A stretch of 64,000 nucleotides of DNA from Candidatus Gastranaerophilales bacterium (GTDB lineage Bacteria; Cyanobacteriota; Vampirovibrionia; Gastranaerophilales; Gastranaerophilaceae), in the NCBI GenBank assembly GCA_944325085.1, contig CALUYT010000047.1, positions 26,275 through 90,274 on the forward strand, in the 5' to 3' direction. The translations under genes were made by a program, and so were the position numbers. This document shows positions 50,813 through 59,965 of this stretch, in pieces. The notes below the pieces were generated by a model that had not been told where the DNA came from, made no database searches, and saw only the letters and a program-made list of their open reading frames with translations. Each line of letters begins with the position of its first letter. Within the stretch, counting starts at the first letter, position 1.

Positions 50813-52165
50813 TTGAGAGTTCCTGCAATCACCTTTAATAATTTAAATATTTGTAATCAAAATTCCGACTATATAAAAAGTAAGGAGAATATCATGTTGC
50901 AAAATATTTTATCTGAAGGAAGTTTAGATTTGAAATGTATGCCATGTTATTATCCGATTGGTTTTACAGGAATACAGAATTCTTCAAAATTAAGAATGCT
51001 TTTTGCATATAAGCTTCCTTGTATATATAGCGGAATTCCAATGATTGATCCAAAGATTTTGACAAGATGGATGAAAAATAAAATATTTTCACGTCCGGCA
51101 AGTCAGGTATTAGAAATTCTAGAGCCACATAAGGATAGTTTTACCGGCATAGAAGCAAAAGTTTTAGATATAATTAGAGATAGAGCTGCAATTCATACAG
51201 ATAAAAATATAAAAGAAATATTGACTGAGGTTGAACCTGTATTTAAAAGACGTTTACGTAAAAAGCAATCTGCAATCTTTAGAGAATTGGTAGAATCAGC
51301 ACAAAATCTTCCAGATAAATATAAATACAGATTTAAAATGTTTATGGAAGAAACAGATAAAAAATTAAACGATAAACCAATACAAGTACCTTTTTCATCT
51401 TATGAATTTAAGTATAAATTAGCAAAAATAAAAGAAGATATTCAAAATGGTCAAGATGTAAAATCTAAAAAAGTAATGAATAAATTATTAAAAGAATCAA
51501 AAAGATTATCAAACACTACAAATTCTCGAACTATAGAAAATCAAAAGAAAGTTATAGATTTTTTAGATTTAATTTTAAAAAAATCAGTGTTAAAAAATAA
51601 TGTACAATTGAGAGAATTAATAGACATATCAAAATCAAGATTAGCACAAGATAAAATTGTAATACCATTTAACAGAAAATCTTTTATTTACGATTTAGCA
51701 AGATTAATTGAGGATTTGCCTAATCAAAATTTGCAAGAGGAATTACTTACAATAGCTCAAAAGCTACCAACATCACAAGATAGTACTTCTGCATATATCG
51801 TAAAAGTTACGGCAGAACCGGTTGATAAAATCGGGTATAGATTAATTTGGCCGTCTTTGGCTTCAATTGAGCACCTTCTTCCACGTTCAGAAGGAGGACT
51901 TGATATCATGGCAAACTTTGCCGGAGCAACAACGCGAGAAAATTCAGCCCGAAAAAGTATCCCATTTGTTCAGCAAATAAAACGACGTCCGTTAACGCCG
52001 ATATATTGCCAAAAGTATGTTGATAAATTGATAGAATTATATCACCAAGGTGTTTTTGCAAGGTTAAATGTTAGTCCAAAATATATTGTAGATTTCAAGA
52101 ATACAATATATGTATTGTCTAAAAAAAGGATTAATCTGGATATTTCAAAACTTAATGCTGCATAA
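50813..52165 (+). CDS. Tandem HNH-like protein 2 with long helical insertion
   Basis: A 450-residue paralog of the previous gene, starting at TTG 50813 (AGGAAG 9-10 nt upstream). Shared landmarks: KLPCIYSGIPMIDPKILTRW near residue 68, NDKPIQVPFSSYEFKYKLAK, FNRKSFIYDLARLIEDLPNQ, then SIEHLLPRSEGGLDIMANF with TTRENSARK near 350, and YCQKYVDKLIELYHQGVFAR. The EH-x-x-P-x-S-x-GG form is closer to canonical HNH than in copy 1. It follows copy 1 by 20 nt and precedes the giant gene by 104 nt. It may be a nuclease or a degenerate HNH-fold binding protein. Confidence 0.68.
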   Translation: MRVPAITFNNLNICNQNSDYIKSKENIMLQNILSEGSLDLKCMPCYYPIGFTGIQNSSKLRMLFAYKLPCIYSGIPMIDPKILTRWMKNKIFSRPASQVLEILEPHKDSFTGIEAKVLDIIRDRAAIHTDKNIKEILTEVEPVFKRRLRKKQSAIFRELVESAQNLPDKYKYRFKMFMEETDKKLNDKPIQVPFSSYEFKYKLAKIKEDIQNGQDVKSKKVMNKLLKESKRLSNTTNSRTIENQKKVIDFLDLILKKSVLKNNVQLRELIDISKSRLAQDKIVIPFNRKSFIYDLARLIEDLPNQNLQEELLTIAQKLPTSQDSTSAYIVKVTAEPVDKIGYRLIWPSLASIEHLLPRSEGGLDIMANFAGATTRENSARKSIPFVQQIKRRPLTPIYCQKYVDKLIELYHQGVFARLNVSPKYIVDFKNTIYVLSKKRINLDISKLNAA

Positions 52166-52211
52166 AACTAAATGTAAATTATTGTAAAATTACTTTTCTG
52201 GCTTTTAAAGA

Positions 52212-52255
52212 TTTCTAATCGCATGTCCGTTATCACAGATGTTTAAGATTAGAAA
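52212..52255 (+). promoter_or_regulatory. 5' UTR inverted repeat before the giant gene
   Basis: TTTCTAATC (52212-52220) and GATTAGAAA (52247-52255) form a 9-bp stem around 26 nt, immediately upstream of the Shine-Dalgarno site GAAAGG and the ATG at 52270. It could control translation of the 2135-residue protein. Confidence 0.4.
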
Positions 52256-52269
52256 GTGAAAGGTTTTTA

Positions 52270-55200
52270 ATGTCAGATATAGATGTTTCTAATTTTGGTA
52301 AAAAGAATATAGATTTATCAAAGTTAAGTGGTGGGTTAAAAAAAGAAAAGTTAAAAACAGAAGAACAAAAATCTATTTTTGACGCGATAGATTCAGATAA
52401 TAATGGGATTATTGATGACGGTGAAATGTTAAAATTTAGAACTGCGATTGATAGTTCTGAAGATAATAATTTATCAAGAAAAGAAATTAAGAAATTTTTA
52501 AAAGAAAATGATCTAAAAGGAATAAAACGAAAAGAATTTATAAAATTTTTACAAGATTACGCGATATCAACACAAGATGTTGATAATGCTGAATTTATAA
52601 TGGAAAACGGTCAGAAAAAATTACAAATAACAAAAAAAGACGGTTCAAAAGAAGTTATAAATCCTGACAAAAGTTATGATATAACCCAAACTGATGAAAA
52701 TGGTACTGAAACAACCAATAGTTATACGACAGAGAAAAAACTTGAAAAATCTAAAGTAAAAACAAAAGCCGGAGAAGTTACAGTAACAGAATATGAAGAT
52801 GATGAGGTTACACCTAAAAAAGTAACAGTTTCAGATAATAATTCTGCAGAGACATCAACTGTTTATTACGAAGGCGGCAAAGCTAAAACAAAAACTGTAG
52901 AAGTTGGAATAACAACCCATTCATATACTTATGATGAAAGTGGAAATGAAGTATTAGTTTCAAAGGTTGAAAATAAAGGTTTACAAACAAAAGAAAAAGT
53001 AACAGAATATACATACAATTCAGATGGTACAGTTCAAGCTGATATTACTGAAAATGGAGTACAGACAACACAACAAATAAAAGATGGTAAAGTTCTTTCA
53101 TCCAGTTCTGTTGATGAATCAGGTAATACTACCAATATTGAATATTCTGAAGATGGAACAAGAACTGAAGTTTTAGTAGATGCTGAAGGCAATAAAACAA
53201 CAACTACATATAACTCAGAAGGCAAAAGGTTGTCACAAACAAAAACTATTGATGACAAAACTTATAGTGTAGAATATGATGGCAATGGTAATACCAAGGT
53301 TGTGTTACAAAATGGCGAAAGTGTAGATGCACTTGCAAAACATTTTGGTGTCTCAAAACAAGATTTAATAGACGCAAATGGCGGCAGAATAAGAGGTTGG
53401 GCTGGGGATGATGTAGTAGTTCCAGGAGAGTTAGAGGCTGATGATAAAAGATTACAAGGTCGTCAAACAAAAGAAGAAGCTATAGAAGGTTATAGAAAAG
53501 TTGCTGAAGAAATAGAACAAGTTAAAAAAGAAGTAGCAGCAAGAAAGCCTATAACATTTGTAAATAAGGATTATGATACATATTCAGATTTAGCAAAGGC
53601 ATTATTTAAACGTGAAGGAATTGAAAATCCTTCAAAAAGACAACTTAAGGCACGTATTGATGATTTGAAAAAAACAAATCCTAATATAAAAGATGGCGAA
53701 TTAAAAAATAAGAAAATTAAAGCAAATGTTTCTCCAGAGATGTCAGATAGAATTTCCCAACGCTCAAGAGAAGCAAAAGAGTACGCAGAAAGTGTACAAA
53801 CAAGAAAGAACGCAGAAAATATTGCGAATAAATTATATCAAATCTGTGATGATTATGCAGGAGGAACAGATACTAAAGAGTTTAAAGCAGAATTGGCAAA
53901 AATAAATTCTAAGAATATTGTTGCAGTTTTAGATGCTTATGACAAGGTTGTTGCAAATAATTCTGGCGATACATCACTTATGGATACAATATGTTCTGAA
54001 GTTGGTGCTTCTGCATCATCAAAAAGATCAGCATTAAATAAAATTATGAATGAATTAGCTGCAGCTGCAAAGGCTGCAGGAGTGAGTGATGCAGATATTA
54101 AAAAGGCTCAATCTGATTATAATGCAAGTATAGATAAAGAATTTGGTGCAATATTCAGAAGAACAAATACCAAAGATATGGAAAAAGCTGTTGACTTTTT
54201 ACGAGGTGCAATAGTCGCTAAAAAAACTGTAGGAACTGAGGATATATCAGATTCTGATGCGATTAAAACTATTAGTGAAGAGTTTTCTGCGAATTCTTCA
54301 TCAGCTGCAGAATCATTTAACGAAGCAAGAGAAAATGAAGGTTGGACAGCAAGATTAGGTGATACTGTTTGTGGTTGGTTTGGCTGCACAACTATTGAAG
54401 ATATGGAAGCAAAGCTTGGTAAAAACGCTGAAGCTGTTAAAAAATTAGCTGCTTCTGCTAATAATGAAGCAGAATTTAAAAAAGCTTATAAAGAAGTTTT
54501 TGGAATTGAATTTGATAAAAATAAGATAGCCGCAAGATCTGCTGCAAAAGGTAATTTAGATCAAGCCAGAAATTTAAATTCTAATATTGCTATAACAAAT
54601 CAAATTTTGAGTAAAGCTGATTCTTTAAGTTCAAGTCAATTACGAGAAGAAATCAAGGCTAAGTATCAATATGATGATGAAATAATAGATGATATTATGA
54701 ATAGTTATGCAGATTTGTTAAATAAAAATCTTTCAAATGAATCAGATAAGAAAGAAGTTTTAAAAAGATTTTTAGAAGAAACAAAGAATGCTTCAAGTGC
54801 TGAATTCAAAAGAATTACTAAAGGTAAAACTTTTGCTCAAATGGAAAATGATTTAGTCTTGTTAACCAAAAGTGCGTTTGGAACAAATGATATTGTAAAA
54901 GACGTAATGCAATTTAATGAAAATCAGCAGGCAACAGAAATGGTTACAGATGCAGCTTTTGAAATTGCAGGAACAATAGCATTACAATTTGTACCTGGCT
55001 TAGGTCAAGCTGCAATGGCAAGATTAGCTGTAAGTGCTGCAAAATGGGGTACAAAAGCTGTAAAAGTAGTTAATGCTGCTCAAAAAGCGGAAAAAGCATT
55101 CGCTGCGGCTAAGAAATTCCAACAAGGACAAGCTTTTGTAAGTAAAGCTGGAGCTTCAGCTAAAGCTGTAAAAGCAACAAAAGTTGCTAATAAAGCGGCT

Positions 55201-58200
55201 CAAATAGCATCACAAATGGGTGCTGCAGGTGTTGCAACTGCAGGTCTAGGTGTTTCTACAGGAAAAGACGCAAAAGAAATAATGCGTAAAACGCTTATGA
55301 ATATGTCTTTTGCCGGAGTTGGTGCTGGTTCAAGTTTTGCTGTACAAACTAAATTAGCATCTAATATTATGAAGAATTTCCATCTTCAAGATAGTGCTTT
55401 AGCAAAAGAACTTGCGGAAGAAATTATTAATATGGCTGGTTCTTATGGTGTTACAAAAGTTGCCGGTGATGATTATGGTTCTCAAGATGCCTTTATCGAT
55501 GTAGCCGCAGGTTTAGTAATGGCTAGAATTTCGCATGTTAAAACAGCAAAATCAACACCAAATCCTGGACCAAATCCAAACCCTGGACCAACACCAAACC
55601 CTGGACCAACACCAAACCCTGGACCACATCCAAACCCAGGACCAAATCCAAATCCTGGCCCACATCCAAACCCTGGACCACATCCAAACCCAGGACCACG
55701 TCCAAATCCTGGCCCACATCCAAACCCAGGACCAACACCAAACCCAGGACCAACACCAAACCCAGGACCAAATCCAAACCCAGGACCAAATCCAAATCCT
55801 GGACCAAACCCAAATCCAGGACCAAATCCAAACCCAGGACCAAATCCAAACCCAGGACCACGTCCAAATCCTGGACCAAATCCAAATCCTGGACCACGTC
55901 CAAATCCTGGTCCAGAACCAAATCCAGGACCAAACCCAAATCCTGGACCACGTCCAAACCCTGGACCAGAACCAAACCCAGGACCACGTCCAAACCCAGG
56001 ACCAAAGCCTGTTGATCCAACTCCAAGAAGAAAAGATATCCCAGATAATAGAAAATATGAGCCGTTAAAACCGTCAGCAAAAATTAAAACATTATCTGAT
56101 ATGCAGGACTTTTTGGCAGAATATAAAGTTCCGTTGTATTACTCAGAGCGTCTATTGAATTTAAAAAATACATCACCAAAACGTTTTGACAAATTAGTTA
56201 AGAGTGGTGCATTTGAGTTGATGCGTGATCGTAAACTTAGTTACACAATTTTAGATAGAGTTAATTCAAAAAGATTTTTATCAAAGAAACTTTTAAATGA
56301 TATTAAGCGTTTAAAAAATCAAGATTCTGTAGTTCGAGTTTTGCCAAAAGGTTCTAATCCTAGAGCAATAGGTAAATATATAGAAAATGGCGATGTTTGT
56401 GAAATTGATGGTAAATTGTACATCAATAATAATGGTCAGCCTGCAGAAATAAAATTAACAAGAGAAAAATTTGAAGAATTATTCCCAATTGTAGATAGTT
56501 TTAATATTGCACAGCATTCCTTGGGAGATTGTTGGCTTGTTGCAAGTTTAGACAATTTAATGGATTTACCTGGCGGTAGAACTGCATTATATAGTATGTT
56601 TTATCAACAAGGTAATGATATATACATAAAATTTCCTAATGAAAGTAACTATATAAGATTTAAAGATGGCGTAGTTTTAGATGCATCAGGGAACCAGATT
56701 ACTGGAGCTAAAGGTTTAAAAATGATTGAACAAGCTTATGCTGTTCATAGACATAGAGATTATAATAGAAATTATCCAGTTACGGATATTGAATCATTTA
56801 CTGATGTTCCAAAATTGATGGAAAAACTAAGAAGTGGACGTGTTGAAGAAGCATATACACAAATTCTTGGACCAGGGTTAAAAATTGAATCAGTGTCTGG
56901 TCAAGGTGTAATGCAAGATATGCGTAAGATGGATTTGATTAAAAAATACGCGAATGATGATAAGGTTTTATTGAACCTAGGAACTTACCCTAAGGAAAAC
57001 TTCCCTGCAGAATCAATGCTTTCAGATCAATACGATTTATTTTCAAGTCATGCGTATGCGATAAAGGGATATAATGAGGCAACAGATATGGTTTATATAT
57101 CTAATCCTTGGCAGGGTTCTACGATTATTGAAGTTCCTATGAATGAATTAATTAAATATGTAAATACTGTTGGCGTTGCTAATCTTGAAAATGTTCCTGT
57201 AATAAGCGGTGGTAAATCTGCAGTTGTTCATTCCGGGTTAGTTTCTTCTGGACCTATGGTAAGTTCTGCTGCCGTACCTAAATCTGATTTAACATTAAAT
57301 TATGTTGAAACATACGCAGAAACAGGAGTTCGTTCACAGGCTACATTATCAGAATTAAATAATTTGAAATCAGAAATTAGTGATGCTTTAGCTAAAATAA
57401 AAGCAGGAGAAGTTTCTAATGCTGAAGAAGTTTTAAATAATATAGAAAAATTGTATAATAAATCTCTTTTGAACGGAAGAGAATACGCTCTAAAAGGTAC
57501 AATGGATAAATATACCGTAAATTCTTTGCGACAAGAATTGGGTTTACCAATAAATTACTTAGACGTAAAAATGCAAGCTAAATTATCAAGATACCCAGCT
57601 GCCAGAGCAAAGGTTATGACAGATGTTTATAACACTATTGGTGATAGAATTGCAAAAGGTGAAGTTCCGTCAAAGGATTTGCTAAATGATGTAATATATA
57701 AAAAAGCTGCTGAAACCGGCTTGAAACCTGAAGATTTAGAAAATCAATTCTTCTTAGGTATTAAAGATAGTTATGTATGGTCAGCAAGTGATTTTAGAAA
57801 ATCTCAAACTCAAATATATTCATCAAATAAAGATGCGTTAATAGATAAATACAAAGATGGTTTTGGAATTAAATCTCAAGCAAAACCAATTCCAACTCGT
57901 ATGGGCTTGAATGATTCAGATGGAACATTTTTTACTATGGACGAAGTTAAGTATCTTAGCAAAAATTACAGTCCAGTCATGAAAGAGTCTATTTCTGAAG
58001 TTTTAGATGAAATTGGAAAACAAATTCAAGCAGGAGAATTACCTTCTTATGACTTATTAAGAGGAATATTATTGCAAGTTGCTCCAAAACATAATGTAAA
58101 TATTGGACAATTAGAAGATAATGTTTTATCCAGCATAAAGCAGTTTGAAGAATGGAATTCTATTGCAAAATATATGGACGTTCCAAAACGAATTTTAGAT

Positions 58201-58677
58201 CGTAAAGATCCTACAACAAGAAGTGTTGCTACAAAAGCCTTTAGAGAAGTTAAAGGTATTTCAGAAGCACCAACGCCTGTTAAAACAAAAGAAATAAATC
58301 ATTCTTTTGACGGTATAAATAGTAAAAATTTAAAACCGGAAGAAATTGGTGCTTTAACAAAAATAATGAGTCCTGAAAGGGCACAAATGGTTGTTAATAT
58401 TGTTGATAATTTGGAATGGGAAATTTCTCATGGTTCTGTTCCATCAAAAGATTTGTTGGATAGAATGATTCATGATGAGTTATATAAACATCCAAATCCT
58501 GCAATAAAACCTGAAAAATTAAGTATAGAAATTAGATCGCTTTTAAATGATCATTTCCCGGATTGGGCAGGAATACAAACTTTTTGGTATAAAAATGAAC
58601 AGGCTTCAAAAAGTATAATTAGTCAGTATCCTGAATTCATAACAGATTTTTTAAATTTGCGAAAAGCTAATACTTAA
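52270..58677 (+). CDS. Giant multidomain protein with EF-hands, PNPGPX repeats and calpain-like protease core
   Basis: A 2135-residue protein without signal peptide. Order: EF-hand loop DSDNNGIIDDGE (41-52) and a second, DSSEDNNLSRKE (61-72); YD-repeat-like region about 110-340 (YTYDESGNEV, YTYNSDGTVQ); LysM-like segment about 340-388 (VLQNGESVDALAKHFGVSKQ); helical region about 390-1095 with a small-residue stretch; 25 PNPGPX units (1097-1246); a calpain-type (C2) peptidase about 1395-1640 with SLGDCWLVAS (Cys1421), SSHAYAI (His1594) and ISNPW (Asn1612); and a C-terminal module repeated three times (G-x-[VL]-P-S-x-DLL near 1799, 1923, 2056). This looks like a calcium-regulated intracellular or secreted protease/effector. 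AAAGG precedes the ATG. Confidence 0.85.
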   Translation: MSDIDVSNFGKKNIDLSKLSGGLKKEKLKTEEQKSIFDAIDSDNNGIIDDGEMLKFRTAIDSSEDNNLSRKEIKKFLKENDLKGIKRKEFIKFLQDYAISTQDVDNAEFIMENGQKKLQITKKDGSKEVINPDKSYDITQTDENGTETTNSYTTEKKLEKSKVKTKAGEVTVTEYEDDEVTPKKVTVSDNNSAETSTVYYEGGKAKTKTVEVGITTHSYTYDESGNEVLVSKVENKGLQTKEKVTEYTYNSDGTVQADITENGVQTTQQIKDGKVLSSSSVDESGNTTNIEYSEDGTRTEVLVDAEGNKTTTTYNSEGKRLSQTKTIDDKTYSVEYDGNGNTKVVLQNGESVDALAKHFGVSKQDLIDANGGRIRGWAGDDVVVPGELEADDKRLQGRQTKEEAIEGYRKVAEEIEQVKKEVAARKPITFVNKDYDTYSDLAKALFKREGIENPSKRQLKARIDDLKKTNPNIKDGELKNKKIKANVSPEMSDRISQRSREAKEYAESVQTRKNAENIANKLYQICDDYAGGTDTKEFKAELAKINSKNIVAVLDAYDKVVANNSGDTSLMDTICSEVGASASSKRSALNKIMNELAAAAKAAGVSDADIKKAQSDYNASIDKEFGAIFRRTNTKDMEKAVDFLRGAIVAKKTVGTEDISDSDAIKTISEEFSANSSSAAESFNEARENEGWTARLGDTVCGWFGCTTIEDMEAKLGKNAEAVKKLAASANNEAEFKKAYKEVFGIEFDKNKIAARSAAKGNLDQARNLNSNIAITNQILSKADSLSSSQLREEIKAKYQYDDEIIDDIMNSYADLLNKNLSNESDKKEVLKRFLEETKNASSAEFKRITKGKTFAQMENDLVLLTKSAFGTNDIVKDVMQFNENQQATEMVTDAAFEIAGTIALQFVPGLGQAAMARLAVSAAKWGTKAVKVVNAAQKAEKAFAAAKKFQQGQAFVSKAGASAKAVKATKVANKAAQIASQMGAAGVATAGLGVSTGKDAKEIMRKTLMNMSFAGVGAGSSFAVQTKLASNIMKNFHLQDSALAKELAEEIINMAGSYGVTKVAGDDYGSQDAFIDVAAGLVMARISHVKTAKSTPNPGPNPNPGPTPNPGPTPNPGPHPNPGPNPNPGPHPNPGPHPNPGPRPNPGPHPNPGPTPNPGPTPNPGPNPNPGPNPNPGPNPNPGPNPNPGPNPNPGPRPNPGPNPNPGPRPNPGPEPNPGPNPNPGPRPNPGPEPNPGPRPNPGPKPVDPTPRRKDIPDNRKYEPLKPSAKIKTLSDMQDFLAEYKVPLYYSERLLNLKNTSPKRFDKLVKSGAFELMRDRKLSYTILDRVNSKRFLSKKLLNDIKRLKNQDSVVRVLPKGSNPRAIGKYIENGDVCEIDGKLYINNNGQPAEIKLTREKFEELFPIVDSFNIAQHSLGDCWLVASLDNLMDLPGGRTALYSMFYQQGNDIYIKFPNESNYIRFKDGVVLDASGNQITGAKGLKMIEQAYAVHRHRDYNRNYPVTDIESFTDVPKLMEKLRSGRVEEAYTQILGPGLKIESVSGQGVMQDMRKMDLIKKYANDDKVLLNLGTYPKENFPAESMLSDQYDLFSSHAYAIKGYNEATDMVYISNPWQGSTIIEVPMNELIKYVNTVGVANLENVPVISGGKSAVVHSGLVSSGPMVSSAAVPKSDLTLNYVETYAETGVRSQATLSELNNLKSEISDALAKIKAGEVSNAEEVLNNIEKLYNKSLLNGREYALKGTMDKYTVNSLRQELGLPINYLDVKMQAKLSRYPAARAKVMTDVYNTIGDRIAKGEVPSKDLLNDVIYKKAAETGLKPEDLENQFFLGIKDSYVWSASDFRKSQTQIYSSNKDALIDKYKDGFGIKSQAKPIPTRMGLNDSDGTFFTMDEVKYLSKNYSPVMKESISEVLDEIGKQIQAGELPSYDLLRGILLQVAPKHNVNIGQLEDNVLSSIKQFEEWNSIAKYMDVPKRILDRKDPTTRSVATKAFREVKGISEAPTPVKTKEINHSFDGINSKNLKPEEIGALTKIMSPERAQMVVNIVDNLEWEISHGSVPSKDLLDRMIHDELYKHPNPAIKPEKLSIEIRSLLNDHFPDWAGIQTFWYKNEQASKSIISQYPEFITDFLNLRKANT
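55558..56007 (+). repeat. 25 x 18-bp tandem repeat encoding PNPGPX
   Basis: The repeat spans exactly 450 bp, 25 in-frame units of CCA-AAY-CCW-GGN-CCA-NNN type. X is always polar: Asn 9, Arg 5, Thr 4, His 4, Glu 2, Lys 1. Third-position variation (AAT/AAC, CCT/CCA) is scattered. The repeat is much richer in G+C than the surroundings. It forms a stiff extended linker before the protease core. Confidence 0.95.
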
Positions 58678-58733
58678 ATATAAGTTGTAAATTTTTGAAA
58701 ATTAAGTTATAATGCACAAGAGGTATATGAAAT

Positions 58734-59081
58734 ATGGGTATAAAAATGCACGGATCAGATAATCCATTTATGGCGTTACAAAGACAAATAGAAGAAGCTC
58801 AAAAATTAAACAAACCAATAGATGGTTATGTTAAACAGCAAATAAAATTGTTGAAAGATGCGCATGATGAATTTGTAAAAACGGCTCAAGAACAAGGTTT
58901 TGAGCTTACAAATCCAAATGTTAGTGAAATAGAAATTCAACAAATTTCTGCAATGAAACAGTTAGCCCAAAAAATAGGTTTGCCTGTTAAAGAATATGAT
59001 GAAATGATTAAAAAAATTCGTATTCGTGTTTTTGGTGAAGCTAATTATGAGAGATTTTTCGGAAAAGATGCAGGTCAGTAA
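58734..59081 (+). CDS. Small helical protein downstream of the giant protease gene
   Basis: A 115-residue protein, charged and predicted all-helical (FMALQRQIEEAQKLNKPIDG, QISAMKQLAQKIGLPVKEYD), with no signal peptide and no cysteine. AGAGG lies 14 nt before the ATG and a TATAAT sits at 58709, so it may be transcribed separately or with the giant gene 56 nt upstream. Its size and position would suit a chaperone, inhibitor or immunity protein for the protease, but no homology supports this. Confidence 0.68.
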   Translation: MGIKMHGSDNPFMALQRQIEEAQKLNKPIDGYVKQQIKLLKDAHDEFVKTAQEQGFELTNPNVSEIEIQQISAMKQLAQKIGLPVKEYDEMIKKIRIRVFGEANYERFFGKDAGQ

Positions 59082-59089
59082 ATAGTTTT

Positions 59090-59956
59090 TTATCCTTTTA
59101 CAGCACCTTCATTTTCTCCTGAAATAAAGTATTTCTGCATAGCTAAGAAAAATATAATAATTGGTATTGTTGATATAATTGATCCGGCTGCAATATATCT
59201 CCAGTTAGATGAAAACATACCTTGCAAATTATTTACCCCAACAGGAAGGGTGTACATTGCTTCTTTTGTTAGTACAATACTAGGCCATAAGAATTCACCC
59301 CACGAACCAATAAATGTGAAAATCGCAAGCACAGCAAGTGATGGTTTTACCATAGGTAATAATACTTTCCAAAAAACTTGAAAAACATTGCACCCATCAA
59401 CGATTGCAGCCTCTTCCATTTCTCTTGGAATGGCTAAAAACGCTTGGCGCATTAAAAATATTCCAAAAGCGCTAACTGCAAAAGGCATTATAAGACCAAT
59501 AAATCCCATAGTATCATTTACTGTATCAACTAAATGTAATTTTAAAGTAATTAGATAAACAGGTAACATTATGGCTTGGAATGGAATCATTATAGTTGCA
59601 AGAATTGCAAAAAATGCGATTTTTTTTCCTTTAAATTCCATTCTGGCAAGTGGGTAGCCTGCAAGAGAAGATAATATCAAATTTAATAATACTGTTCCTC
59701 CCGCAACAATCATACTGTTTATGAAATATCTCATTAAATCAACTTTATGCCAAACACCAACATAATTTGCAAAAGTAAATTCTTTAGGAATAATTGTTGG
59801 CGGATATGCAAAAATGTTTTCACTGTTTCCTTTTAAAGATGTTGATAATAACCAAATAAAAGGGAATATCGAAATTAAAGATACCAGTATTAGTGTAAAG
59901 TGTATCCAAAAATTTTTGAAATTTATAAATTTTAAAATTTTAGTTTTTAAAGACAT
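59090..59956 (-). CDS. Carbohydrate ABC transporter permease (MalG-like)
   Basis: A 288-residue inner-membrane permease with six transmembrane segments. The ATPase-contact EAA loop reads EMEEAAIVDGCNVFQVFWKV with LLPMVKPSLA, and the start SIFPFIWLLSTSLKG is typical of the MalG/UgpE branch. It pairs with the MalF-like gene 9 nt upstream. No substrate-binding protein or ATPase gene is next to it, so the complex needs subunits encoded elsewhere. Confidence 0.92.
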   Translation of the reverse strand: MSLKTKILKFINFKNFWIHFTLILVSLISIFPFIWLLSTSLKGNSENIFAYPPTIIPKEFTFANYVGVWHKVDLMRYFINSMIVAGGTVLLNLILSSLAGYPLARMEFKGKKIAFFAILATIMIPFQAIMLPVYLITLKLHLVDTVNDTMGFIGLIMPFAVSAFGIFLMRQAFLAIPREMEEAAIVDGCNVFQVFWKVLLPMVKPSLAVLAIFTFIGSWGEFLWPSIVLTKEAMYTLPVGVNNLQGMFSSNWRYIAAGSIISTIPIIIFFLAMQKYFISGENEGAVKG

Positions 59957-59965
59957 TTTTTCCTC

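Noticed and set aside
55535..56080. Long open frames of 177 and 180 codons in other frames of the PNPGPX tract
   Set aside because: Both arise because an 18-bp repeat keeps all frames open. They consist only of Gln/Asp/Leu or Leu/Val/Asp repeats, overlap a convincing gene and have no start signals.
52270..58677. RHS/YD-repeat polymorphic toxin
   Set aside because: The YD-like stretch is short, and the hallmark RHS core with a C-terminal toxin junction (DPxG) is absent; the protease lies in the middle and is followed by a repeated module.
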